Shown one piece after another: positions 43,321 to 51,452 of a stretch of 64,000 nt of DNA. The stretch comes from Brevibacterium sp. 239c (GTDB taxonomy: Bacteria > Actinomycetota > Actinomycetes > Actinomycetales > Brevibacteriaceae): assembly GCF_900169365.1 (NCBI RefSeq), contig NZ_FXZH01000006.1:1-64000 (forward strand), read 5' to 3'. Made by a program: the position numbers and the translations under genes. Every line of letters starts with the position of its first letter. The first letter of the stretch is position 1. Below the pieces are notes generated by a model. That model searched no databases and had not been told where the DNA came from. It saw only the letters and a list, made by a program, of their open reading frames with translations.

Positions 43321-44327
43321 AGCTGTTGGTCTCCCGCTTCGTCGATGTAGTCGGCAAGCGAGTCCTCGGCGAATGCCTGTCGCAGATCGGCGAGACCCTC
43401 GTCATCGACAACGAGGTACTGCTGTCCGTCATCGGCTTCTCCCGCGCCCGCAATCGGCGCAGTGGCGTAATCGACGGCTGCGGACGAACCTCCGCTGAAG
43501 TCTCTGGCCACATCGATGATGAGAGCAGAGTCGAGCCCCTTGTCAGTCGTGACGTACTGGCTGAAGTTCGTGATCGAACGAGCGAGCTTCGCCGGGTGGA
43601 GAAGCAGATCTGGCGACATCAGCTTCGAACTGAAGTTCGCGAGGAACTCCTGCTGATTGCGGACTCTCTGCAGGTCTCCGTCGGCGAATTGCTTCCGGGC
43701 CCTGACGAATTCGAGGGCAGCTGCACCGTCGAGATGGTTCGGGCCCTTGACGAAGGTGCTCGAGCCGTTGGTGAAGGCAGTGTCCGAATACACGTCGACC
43801 CCGCCTACCGCATCTGTAAGTTCCTCGAGTCCGGCGAAGTCGACGATCGCGACGTGGTCGATGCCGGCATCGATGAAGTCGGAGATGGTCTCGATCGACA
43901 ATGCCAGTCCCCCGTATGCGGCTGCTGCGTTGATCTTCGCCCGGCCGTACCCCTTGATCTCCACCCAGGAGTCACGTGGAATCGAGATCACTTGGAATCC
44001 CTGCCGGTCAGAGGGGATATGCAGCACCATGATGGTGTCGGTGCGAAATCCCCTCGCCGAGGTGTAGTCGACGTTCTCGAGCCGCGAATCCGATCCGAGA
44101 AGGAGGATGTTCATCGGAGCATTCGGCGCTGTCTGATGTCCGGACCCCGGGGCCCTAGGGGCGGGCGCGAGCTCTTCGGCGATGCTCGGGTCTTCGACCA
44201 GTGTCCGCTTGTCGTTCCAGGCCGAGGTCACGTACCACCCGTAGGCTCCCACCGTGGCCGCAGCCAGCAGGAGCAGGAGGGTGAGGAGCCCGCCCGTGAT
44301 CTTCCAGGCGTTCGCAATGCCAGTCAT
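43317..44327 (-). CDS. LCP (LytR-CpsA-Psr) family wall glycopolymer ligase
   Basis: The 336-residue protein has a short cytoplasmic start, one transmembrane helix (ITGGLLTLLLLLAAATVGAY) and an external LCP domain. Conserved stations are LLLGSDSR, the D in RTDTIMVLHIP, the substrate arginines in VISIPRDSWVEI with GRAKINAAAAYGG, and HLDGAAALEFVRARKQF with DLQRVRNQQEFL. LCP enzymes transfer undecaprenyl-linked teichoic acid or capsule chains to peptidoglycan outside the membrane. It lies three bases after the glycosidase gene and overlaps the LuxR gene, so it probably attaches the polymer made by this cluster. Confidence 0.94.
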   Translation of the reverse strand: MTGIANAWKITGGLLTLLLLLAAATVGAYGWYVTSAWNDKRTLVEDPSIAEELAPAPRAPGSGHQTAPNAPMNILLLGSDSRLENVDYTSARGFRTDTIMVLHIPSDRQGFQVISIPRDSWVEIKGYGRAKINAAAAYGGLALSIETISDFIDAGIDHVAIVDFAGLEELTDAVGGVDVYSDTAFTNGSSTFVKGPNHLDGAAALEFVRARKQFADGDLQRVRNQQEFLANFSSKLMSPDLLLHPAKLARSITNFSQYVTTDKGLDSALIIDVARDFSGGSSAAVDYATAPIAGAGEADDGQQYLVVDDEGLADLRQAFAEDSLADYIDEAGDQQL

Positions 44328-44330
44328 CTG

Positions 44331-45368
44331 TCATCCATTCGGGTAGTAGTGGGCGATGGCGGCGGCGACATCTGACACGGATGACTTCGGGGTCCCATCG
44401 ATGTTGAAGAGACCGAACCCGTCGTCCTGGTACGCACCGTCGTCGCGCAGGCGATAGACGAATACTGGGTCTGCCCTGGTTCTCGACAATTCGCCGATCG
44501 TCTTCGTCAGAGATTCGACCTGCTGATTCTCTGTGTACCGTCCGAGCCCTGTCTGGAGCCCGAACTCTCCCACGGACACAGCCATACCCTGGGCTTTCTC
44601 CAATCGTTCGATCCGATCGGGCAGAGACTTGATCGCAGGGGCGGAGAGGACGGGATAGAGATCGATAGTGCAGATGTCGAGATGGCCGGAGACAGCGGCG
44701 AAGAACCGCAGCCATTCCTTCTCCTTCTCATCATCGACCGGATAGCCACTGGCACTCGTCGTGATCCGAACGTGCGCTGCGTGCTGATGAATCGCTGCTC
44801 GTGCCACTCCCAGAGCTTCATCGAGATCGGAATAGTAGGCCTCGCGGCTGCCCTTGATGCCAGCTGCGGTCCGGAAGTCGATATCGCTGACCTCGTTGTA
44901 CACCTGCCACACCGCTACCGATGAGCCGTAACGCTGAGCCAGCAGCCCCCAGTACCGCTTCATCGTTGTCAGATACTGTGGGGTGTTCCGCGTTGCCGGA
45001 GCACCATCGACGGTGAGCAGGCAGATGCTCATGCCCATGGATTCGACGAAGGCAATGGCTTTGTCATAGATCTTCAGCCGCTCGGGATCGAAGTCCACTC
45101 GCCCTTCGACCGACCACGACCTCACGATCTGAAACCCGACGACGGGGAACCGCACCCAGGCCGCGCCAAGTGCCTTCACCTCTCTGACGTCTCGGACGAA
45201 TTCCTGCAATCCGGCTTTGGGTGAGCTCACGGTGAAGCCGAACCTACCGGCCATGGCCCTGGTCGGTTGGCTTCCGCTGACTACTGAGATCGCTGCGACC
45301 GACACGAACAGGCCGGTGCCGATCATCCAGCGACGCCGTGAGATCGAGGATGTCGTCTTCACAGCCAC
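44331..45368 (-). CDS. Secreted glycoside hydrolase-like protein (clan A fold)
   Basis: The 345-residue protein has a Tat-like signal (SISRRRWMIGTGLFVSVAAI) with cleavage near 38. The mature part reads as a (beta/alpha)8 glycosidase: W-V-R-F-P-V-V, the acid/base Glu in VWQVYNEVSD at about 155-164 and the nucleophile Glu in VSVGEFGLQTG at about 270. Clan A enzymes cut or rearrange beta-linked glycans. It overlaps the GT2 gene by ten bases and is followed by the LCP gene. A role in trimming or releasing the polymer of this locus is likely; the exact glycosidase family cannot be given. Confidence 0.8.
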   Translation of the reverse strand: MAVKTTSSISRRRWMIGTGLFVSVAAISVVSGSQPTRAMAGRFGFTVSSPKAGLQEFVRDVREVKALGAAWVRFPVVGFQIVRSWSVEGRVDFDPERLKIYDKAIAFVESMGMSICLLTVDGAPATRNTPQYLTTMKRYWGLLAQRYGSSVAVWQVYNEVSDIDFRTAAGIKGSREAYYSDLDEALGVARAAIHQHAAHVRITTSASGYPVDDEKEKEWLRFFAAVSGHLDICTIDLYPVLSAPAIKSLPDRIERLEKAQGMAVSVGEFGLQTGLGRYTENQQVESLTKTIGELSRTRADPVFVYRLRDDGAYQDDGFGLFNIDGTPKSSVSDVAAAIAHYYPNG

Positions 45369-46351
45369 CGCTCCTTGAGGCTGCCGCGCAGGCGGTAGGC
45401 ATAACTGTGAGTTCGCGGGGCCACCCGCGCTAGGGCCATCGAGAAGCCCCTGGCAGCCTGACGGGTCCTCAGCGCATCAACGACATGTGAGAATCGGATC
45501 TCGTTGCGACACCAGAAGTAAACGTCCGACTTCAGCCGGGGCGAGGAGGTGTCACCGGCTGCCTTGCTGAGCATGTAATTCAGCTGTGTCCACCGCATGC
45601 GATGGATGGCCTCCACCGCCTCCCGACCGATGTACATGGTTCTCAGTGCGCCCTCGAAGTCGTCAAGGACCGTGGCCAAGTCCCAGATGCGTTCACTCAG
45701 CTGTGCCGTCACCGAGTCAGAGAGGAGGAAATAGTTGTACATGGGGCGGGGCTCGAAGCTGACCGTGGACATCGTGGCGAGCAGATTGACGATGAAGCCG
45801 AGGTCGCTGTAGGTGTTGGGCTTCGCCCGCACATGGTTGGGTCGGAAGAGGTGGTGCTGGTTGGGGTGGACCCGTCCGTCGATAAAGTGCCGCAGGGCTC
45901 GTCCGGCGGGCACCGGTGAGGTCGTAGCGACGATCCCGTGAACGCTCACGGAACCTGTGGGCTCGAACGTCTTATGCGGAAGAACGACGAAATCGGAGTT
46001 CTCCGCCTCACCTCGTGCAACGAGGACCTCGATGCACTCAGGGTCGAGGGAGTCGTCGGAATCAAGGAACAGCACCCATGTGCTTGCGCTCATGTCCAGA
46101 GCATGGTTCGTCACAGCTGCATACCCCTGATTCCGGTGAAGTCGGTGCCCGAAGAAGCGGGGATCGTCCGGCATGAGCTCAAGCATCTCCTCGTTTGAAC
46201 CGTCATCGATGACGAGAACGCAGAAGTCAGAACTCGTCTGGGCCTGCAGTGATTTCAGCGCGCGAGGGAGTGTGGCGGCGCTGTTGTACGCGGGAACGAC
46301 AACGGTGACCTTGTAGGTGCGTGTGCCCTCAAGAATCTGGTCCGGACTCAT
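45359..46351 (-). CDS. Glycosyltransferase family 2
   Basis: The 330-residue protein has a GT-A fold start: VTVVVPAYNSAATLPRALKS, the nucleotide-binding D in VLVIDDGS, NQGYAAVTNHAL and the metal-binding VLFLDSDDSLDPEC. The rest resembles the C-terminal region of capsule and teichoic-acid GT2 enzymes. It adds one sugar from a nucleotide donor to a lipid-linked acceptor at the inner membrane face. I prefer ATG 46351 with GAAG upstream; a GTG at 46366 overlaps the flippase gene. Donor and linkage are unknown. Confidence 0.9.
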   Translation of the reverse strand: MSPDQILEGTRTYKVTVVVPAYNSAATLPRALKSLQAQTSSDFCVLVIDDGSNEEMLELMPDDPRFFGHRLHRNQGYAAVTNHALDMSASTWVLFLDSDDSLDPECIEVLVARGEAENSDFVVLPHKTFEPTGSVSVHGIVATTSPVPAGRALRHFIDGRVHPNQHHLFRPNHVRAKPNTYSDLGFIVNLLATMSTVSFEPRPMYNYFLLSDSVTAQLSERIWDLATVLDDFEGALRTMYIGREAVEAIHRMRWTQLNYMLSKAAGDTSSPRLKSDVYFWCRNEIRFSHVVDALRTRQAARGFSMALARVAPRTHSYAYRLRGSLKERWL

Positions 46352-46355
46352 TGCT

Positions 46356-47666
46356 TCAGATCTCACGATCGACGACTTCCTGTGCCATGCCTATTGACGG
46401 ACTGTCTATCGGCGGACTGGGTTCTGCTGCTCGCTTCGCCGCAGCTCGCCGACGCAGAAGGAAGAGGAGCCCGGTGATCAGGGTCTCCGCGAACACGAGG
46501 GCCCACGCCGCACCAGGAGCACCGAAGACGAGCGCCAGAGGTATGAGAGCGGCAAGGTGGATGGCAGCGCCGCACATCATGGCCGTCGCGGTCAGGGAGT
46601 AGAGTCGCTGCGAGTTGAGGTCGAGCATGAGCACGGCTACCCCACCACTGGCGATGAGCGCCAACCCGATGATCTGGGCGACCGGGACGACCTGTCCGAA
46701 CCCCTTCCCCAGATACCAGGGGACGAACCACGGGGCGACGAGGATGAGCGTGACTCCTCCTAATGCGAACATCGAGAAGATCATGATCATGATGAGCTTG
46801 GACTGGGACATTCCTCGATGTGCTGGGTCGTGAGCGTCGACCATGCGCGGCAGCAGAGCATCGGTGACGGCGAAGAGAACACCGCGCCCGGCATTTCCGA
46901 ATCGTTCTGCGGCACCGTAGTGGGCTGCCTGAATCGGGGCAGAGGCGATTCCGAGCACCACGACCGGTGCCGAGCCCATGATGCTGTGTGCGATCGATGA
47001 GAAGAAGAGGGTGCGGCCATCGGTCAATGCGAATTTCGCCGCTCCCAGGCTGGGCCTGCACCATTGCACCTCCCGATGGGCCAGGATCGGCCACATGATG
47101 AGTGAGGCGATGAGTGGAGGGGCGAACTGCCAGGTGATCGCCCACCCGATGTCGTGTGAGGTGTGCACTGTGACAATGAGTCCGAGCAACGCGATGATGC
47201 GCGAAACCGCTGTGATCACCGCGAACAGGCGGAGCTTCCGCAGTCCCTGGAGCAGCCATGAGGGGAATCCGATTCCACAGGCGATAACGAGCGTGCCGAT
47301 GAGATAGAGCTCGAAGTCTCCGCGCAGGGAGGGAATGACGGACACGATCGCCAGGAGCACACCGGTTCCAGCCACCCACAGGAGCAGCACCGCGAACAGG
47401 GTCGAGGTGATGACTTCAGATCGTTCACGCTTGGTCTTCGCAACGGCGAGCCTGCGGACTGCGCTGACGGAGAATCCGTAGTCGCACAGCCGCACGATCA
47501 GCTGCAGAATCGCAATGCTGATGATCACCCGGCCGAATGCGGTGACACCCAACAGCCGGGTCAGCAACGGCAGGCTGATGATCGGATAGGCAAAAGCCGC
47601 GAGCTGTCCGAGGCCCACAGCCATCGCATCGCCGCCGATTCTCTCCAGTGCCCCTGGGGTTCTCAT
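46356..47666 (-). CDS. Wzx-type polysaccharide flippase
   Basis: The 436-residue protein has about twelve to fourteen hydrophobic helices and the Wzx/MOP start GLGQLAAFAYPIISLPLLTRLLG with VTAFGRVIISIAILQL. Arg- and Lys-containing loops such as RRLAVAKTKRERSEVIT separate helices, as in polysaccharide flippases. It moves undecaprenyl-diphosphate-linked repeat units across the membrane. ATG 47666 overlaps the deacetylase stop by four bases, and the end meets the GT2 gene. It is the only flippase in the locus. Confidence 0.9.
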   Translation of the reverse strand: MRTPGALERIGGDAMAVGLGQLAAFAYPIISLPLLTRLLGVTAFGRVIISIAILQLIVRLCDYGFSVSAVRRLAVAKTKRERSEVITSTLFAVLLLWVAGTGVLLAIVSVIPSLRGDFELYLIGTLVIACGIGFPSWLLQGLRKLRLFAVITAVSRIIALLGLIVTVHTSHDIGWAITWQFAPPLIASLIMWPILAHREVQWCRPSLGAAKFALTDGRTLFFSSIAHSIMGSAPVVVLGIASAPIQAAHYGAAERFGNAGRGVLFAVTDALLPRMVDAHDPAHRGMSQSKLIMIMIFSMFALGGVTLILVAPWFVPWYLGKGFGQVVPVAQIIGLALIASGGVAVLMLDLNSQRLYSLTATAMMCGAAIHLAALIPLALVFGAPGAAWALVFAETLITGLLFLLRRRAAAKRAAEPSPPIDSPSIGMAQEVVDREI

Positions 47667-48361
47667 TCGAGGCCCCAGACGTCGAACCTGCTGACGCGCC
47701 GGACCGTGTGGAACGATTCGGCGAATTCGAGATTCACCTGGCTGCCGCGGAAGATGGCCAGAGATTCGAGGGCCCGCAGCGACCGCGGTCCCGGGTAGTC
47801 CTGCACCTGAGAGGCATAGGCGGCGAAGGACGACAGTTTGGCATCGATGTGATCCGAGACGTCGACGAACCAGTCGGGGACGAAGTTCGCTTCGATGTGC
47901 GGCGCATTCCAGTGGGTCTCCGAAATCGTCTCGTACAGTGCCACAGCAATGATCCCGGCGCCGGCCCCCAGCGGTCGGGTAGCGACCATGGCCGCTTCGA
48001 ACACGGCTTTGTGGTCGAGATGACGATCGGGAAACGGCGCCAGCACGAGATCGGGCCGCAGACGGTCGATGGCTCTCTGGATGCCGGAATTGAGCTCGGC
48101 CACGCCCATGCGAGCCAGCTCGACTGACGGATGCGGGAGGAACTCGGTGCTCGCGACACCGAGGAGTTCGTGCGCTCGCTGTGCCTCGTCCCGGAGCAGT
48201 CCCGCAGTGTCCGCCGGATACAGGGGCGGTTTGTCCTGTGATGCCACCAGGACGTGGACTTCGCATCCGTGTGCGCTGAGAGCGGCCATCGTACCGCCTG
48301 CACCGAGGACCTCGTCGTCGGGATGTGGTGCGATGACGAGCGCGCGTGAGAATCGGTTCAC
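47663..48361 (-). CDS. PIG-L family (LmbE-like) deacetylase
   Basis: The 232-residue protein has the zinc-binding IAPHPDDEVLGAGGTMAAL near its N-terminus and the third ligand and partner in FPDRHLDHKAVF at about 105-116, both diagnostic of PIG-L/LmbE deacetylases. These remove N-acetyl groups from GlcNAc-containing compounds such as GlcNAc-PI or mycothiol precursors. Here it overlaps the aminotransferase gene by four bases and the flippase gene by four bases. It therefore probably deacetylates a sugar of the repeat unit before export. It is unlikely to be MshB because of this context. Confidence 0.88.
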   Translation of the reverse strand: MNRFSRALVIAPHPDDEVLGAGGTMAALSAHGCEVHVLVASQDKPPLYPADTAGLLRDEAQRAHELLGVASTEFLPHPSVELARMGVAELNSGIQRAIDRLRPDLVLAPFPDRHLDHKAVFEAAMVATRPLGAGAGIIAVALYETISETHWNAPHIEANFVPDWFVDVSDHIDAKLSSFAAYASQVQDYPGPRSLRALESLAIFRGSQVNLEFAESFHTVRRVSRFDVWGLE

Positions 48362-49485
48362 AGCACTCTGCTCCTCGATTGGAAGAGCTCCACGACACCG
48401 GCGACGACCCGAGCGATCTGCTCCGCCTGCAGATTCGTGCTCGACGGCAGGACGATTCCCCTGCGATACAGGTCTTCCGCCTGGCCGGTGATGAAGGACA
48501 GATCGCAGTCGGAGTGCACCGGTTGCAGGTGCATCGGTTTGAATACCGGACGAGTCTCGATTCCGAGCTCGGCCAATGTCGTCGACAATTCGGCCGCATC
48601 GCGTTCGGTTTCGAGGATGAGCGTGTTCATCCAGCAGTTCCCGTCTGCAGGATCGAGGATGCTCACGCCTTCGATGCCCTCAGCCATGGCGCGATAGGTC
48701 TCGAAATGGGCGCGTTTGGCGCGCAGGATCTCCGGCAGCCGAGACAGCTGCGCCGATCCGAGTGCCGCCAGAATGTTCGAGAGCCGGTAATTGAATCCTG
48801 TCTCCGTATGCTCATAGTGACGCACGGGCTGCCGAGCCTGGCTGGCCAGATACCGCACGCGCTGCGCGCTCTCCTGGTCGGGGCACATCACCGCCCCACC
48901 CGAGGAGGTGGTGATGATCTTATTTCCGTTGAAAGACACGGCGGCAAACATTCCGAACGACGCTGCCGGACGACCGTCGAGCAGGCCTCCCAGCGACTCC
49001 GCTGCATCGGCGACGACGACAGCACCGAAATCACGGGCCACCTCGGCGATCGCGGGATGATCGACCGGCCGACCATAAACATCCACGGGGATGACGGCAC
49101 GGACCGGTCGACCGACAGCACCACGTTCACTCAACGCCAGACGAAGAAGCTCCGGAGACATCAGCCCCGACTCGTCACAGTCGATGAACAGAGGACGAGC
49201 CCCGGCATACGCCACTGCATTCGCCGACGCTGCGAATGTCAGCGTCGCCACTGCGACCTCATCGCCTGGCCTCACGCCCGCGGCGAGGAGAGCGAGGTGG
49301 AGCGCGGCGGTACCCGAACTGACGGTCACCACTTCGGGCCGGTCTGTGACTTCGGCAAGCTCGGCTTCGAACAGGTCGACCTGCGGCCCGGCCGGTGCCA
49401 CCCACCCTGATCGCAGGGCGTGTGACACTGCGGCTTCTTCCGCAGAACCGACGCTCGGAACACAGAGCGGGATGGGCTCGATCAT
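48358..49485 (-). CDS. DegT/DnrJ/EryC1-family sugar aminotransferase
   Basis: The 375-residue PLP enzyme starts IPLCVPSVGSAEEAAVSHAL and has the family SSGTAALHLAL phosphate-binding turn, DVYGRPVDHPAI, DAAESLGGLLDG and the Schiff-base lysine in SFNGNKIITTSSGG. Such enzymes add an amino group to 4-keto (or 3-keto) nucleotide sugars, with glutamate as donor. The dehydratase that makes 4-keto-6-deoxy sugars is encoded immediately upstream with a four-base overlap. The pair resembles PglF-PglE or the early FlmA-FlmB pathway. ATG 49485 is fixed by the overlap. Confidence 0.92.
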   Translation of the reverse strand: MIEPIPLCVPSVGSAEEAAVSHALRSGWVAPAGPQVDLFEAELAEVTDRPEVVTVSSGTAALHLALLAAGVRPGDEVAVATLTFAASANAVAYAGARPLFIDCDESGLMSPELLRLALSERGAVGRPVRAVIPVDVYGRPVDHPAIAEVARDFGAVVVADAAESLGGLLDGRPAASFGMFAAVSFNGNKIITTSSGGAVMCPDQESAQRVRYLASQARQPVRHYEHTETGFNYRLSNILAALGSAQLSRLPEILRAKRAHFETYRAMAEGIEGVSILDPADGNCWMNTLILETERDAAELSTTLAELGIETRPVFKPMHLQPVHSDCDLSFITGQAEDLYRRGIVLPSSTNLQAEQIARVVAGVVELFQSRSRVL

Positions 49486-51452
49486 CGGATCTGTCCCTTC
49501 GCGAGCTGGGAGCTGATTTCGGCGGTGCGTTCCATGGGCACAAGAATCGACTGATCGACCCGTGGTCCTGACTCGTATCTCCCAGACACCCGGATCCTCT
49601 CGTCCGTGATGTCTGTGGGCGCGGAGGTGATATCGGGTGCGGCATCCACCACGCCTTCTGCGAGGCACTTGCGATAGGCCTCCTGGATGAGCAGGAGATC
49701 GGCACCGGGTTCCTCGACGGACGAGGGTTCCAGCGACCTGATCCGCACATGCCAGGCACGTCCGTTCGTGCTCTTCTTCGCGCCTTCCTCAGGGGTGAAG
49801 AGCTCTTCGTGGAGTTTCTCGCCTTCGCGCAGACCGGTGTAGGTGATCGGGCAGGAGCGACCGGCGATCGTCATCATGCGCAGGGCGATGTCGATGATCC
49901 GCACGGGATCCCCCATGTCGAGCACCATCGTCTCCCCCGGCGCGCCCTCGGACGCTGCTTCGAGGACGAGGACGCAGGCCTCGGGAATGGTCATGAAGAA
50001 CCTCGTCACATCGGGGTGCGTCACTGTCAGTGGTGCACCGCGCCTGATCTGCTCAGAGAACGAGATGAGAACCGATCCTCGAGAACCCAGCACATTGCCG
50101 AATCGCACGCTCACGTACGGACGGCCTGTCACCTCGGCGAAATGAGCGGTCAGCCTCTCCGCCATGTACTTGGACCGTCCCAGCTCGCTCGTCGGATTGG
50201 CCGCCTTGTCGGTCGAGATGTTGACGAAGCGCTCGACCCCGGCCCGCTGAGCGCAGCGCAGCACATTGAGGGTGCCGTGAACGTTTGTCTTCCATCCTTC
50301 CCCGGGGAAGCTTTCGAGCATCGGCAGATGTTTGAGCGCTGCGGCGTGGAAGACCAGCTGCGGGCGAATGCGGTCGAAGACGGCCGCAAGAGCGTCGGCG
50401 TCGCGGATGTCGGCGAGGATGATGTCCTCGGAGTCCATCAGCGCCCGGCCATCCATGCTCAGGCACAGCGCATGCAGCGCCGATTCGTCACGGTCGAGGA
50501 TGACGAGGCGACGGGGTGCGTGCTTTGAGATGAGACGGCACAGTTCGGACCCGATCGAACCTCCTGCCCCGGTGACGAGCACGGTTCGACCGCCGACGAG
50601 GCTGCCGATCGTTTCCGGTTCCGGATCTACGACTTGCCTGCCGATGAGGTCAGCGACATCCATGGAGCGCAGCCTGGCGAGGTCAAGATCATCGGAGAGC
50701 AGCTCGGCCAGGGCGGGAACCGTCCGCACCCAGGTTCGGGTGAGATCGAGGCGACCGACCATCGTGGTGAACACTTCGGTGGAGGCCTGAGCGATGGCGA
50801 CGATGACACCATCGGCCCCGTGGTCGTCGACCACGGTCTGAATGTCGTCGATGCGGCCCCGCACGTGGACTCCCTGCAGAACGGATCTGCCTTTCGCCCG
50901 GTCGTCGTCGACCAGGGCGACGGGGATGTAGTCGCCGTTGGGATCGCTGAGCATCTGGCTGATGAGTGCACCCCCGACTTCACCGGCACCGACGACGACG
51001 ACCTTCTGGCCGACGTGGGGACGGAACTGGCTGTCGATCCACATCCTCAGGGCCTGACGGCCGGAGATCATCAGCACCTGGGCGCTCAGCAGAGCGAGCA
51101 GGAACCATGCCAGATCGAACGACAGGTTCGACAGGGTGGCGATGATGGTGCTCAACGCGGTGACGATGATCGCGCTGACTCCCTGTCTGCGCAGTTCGAG
51201 GGCCGAACCTATCTGGTAGCGATTGCGATAGAGAGACAACGCGGACCCGACGACGATCTGGCACAGCAGGATCGAGCCCAGGAGGACGAGGCCCTCTGGT
51301 GCATTGATATGAGATGACCATGTCACGATCATCATCCAGGCAAGGACTATCGAGACGATGTCGATGAGTCCGAGCACGAATAGTCGTGTCACAGACGAAT
51401 TTCTCTGCACACCGAGACGAGAAAGCTGCCTCGGCCAGTATGGGCGTGTCAT
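49482..51452 (-). CDS. Membrane NDP-sugar 4,6-dehydratase (CapD/PglF type)
   Basis: The 656-residue protein has four N-terminal helices (to about 125), a CoA-binding-like Rossmann domain (QKVVVVGAGEVGGAL) and a large SDR domain with VLVTGAGGSIGSELCRL, AAALKHLPMLE, NISTDKAANPTSELG and the lysine in RSKYMAE. Members dehydrate UDP-GlcNAc to a 4-keto-6-deoxy sugar. The position that is Tyr in classical SDRs is Leu here; Met or Leu is usual in this group. The C-terminus has about 60 extra residues. Overlaps with the Wzz-like gene and with the aminotransferase gene are both four bases. Confidence 0.93.
   Translation of the reverse strand: MTRPYWPRQLSRLGVQRNSSVTRLFVLGLIDIVSIVLAWMMIVTWSSHINAPEGLVLLGSILLCQIVVGSALSLYRNRYQIGSALELRRQGVSAIIVTALSTIIATLSNLSFDLAWFLLALLSAQVLMISGRQALRMWIDSQFRPHVGQKVVVVGAGEVGGALISQMLSDPNGDYIPVALVDDDRAKGRSVLQGVHVRGRIDDIQTVVDDHGADGVIVAIAQASTEVFTTMVGRLDLTRTWVRTVPALAELLSDDLDLARLRSMDVADLIGRQVVDPEPETIGSLVGGRTVLVTGAGGSIGSELCRLISKHAPRRLVILDRDESALHALCLSMDGRALMDSEDIILADIRDADALAAVFDRIRPQLVFHAAALKHLPMLESFPGEGWKTNVHGTLNVLRCAQRAGVERFVNISTDKAANPTSELGRSKYMAERLTAHFAEVTGRPYVSVRFGNVLGSRGSVLISFSEQIRRGAPLTVTHPDVTRFFMTIPEACVLVLEAASEGAPGETMVLDMGDPVRIIDIALRMMTIAGRSCPITYTGLREGEKLHEELFTPEEGAKKSTNGRAWHVRIRSLEPSSVEEPGADLLLIQEAYRKCLAEGVVDAAPDITSAPTDITDERIRVSGRYESGPRVDQSILVPMERTAEISSQLAKGQIR

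Noticed and set aside
48346-49410. Plus-strand frame of 354 codons
   Set aside because: Fully antisense to the DegT aminotransferase gene, whose catalytic motifs are intact.
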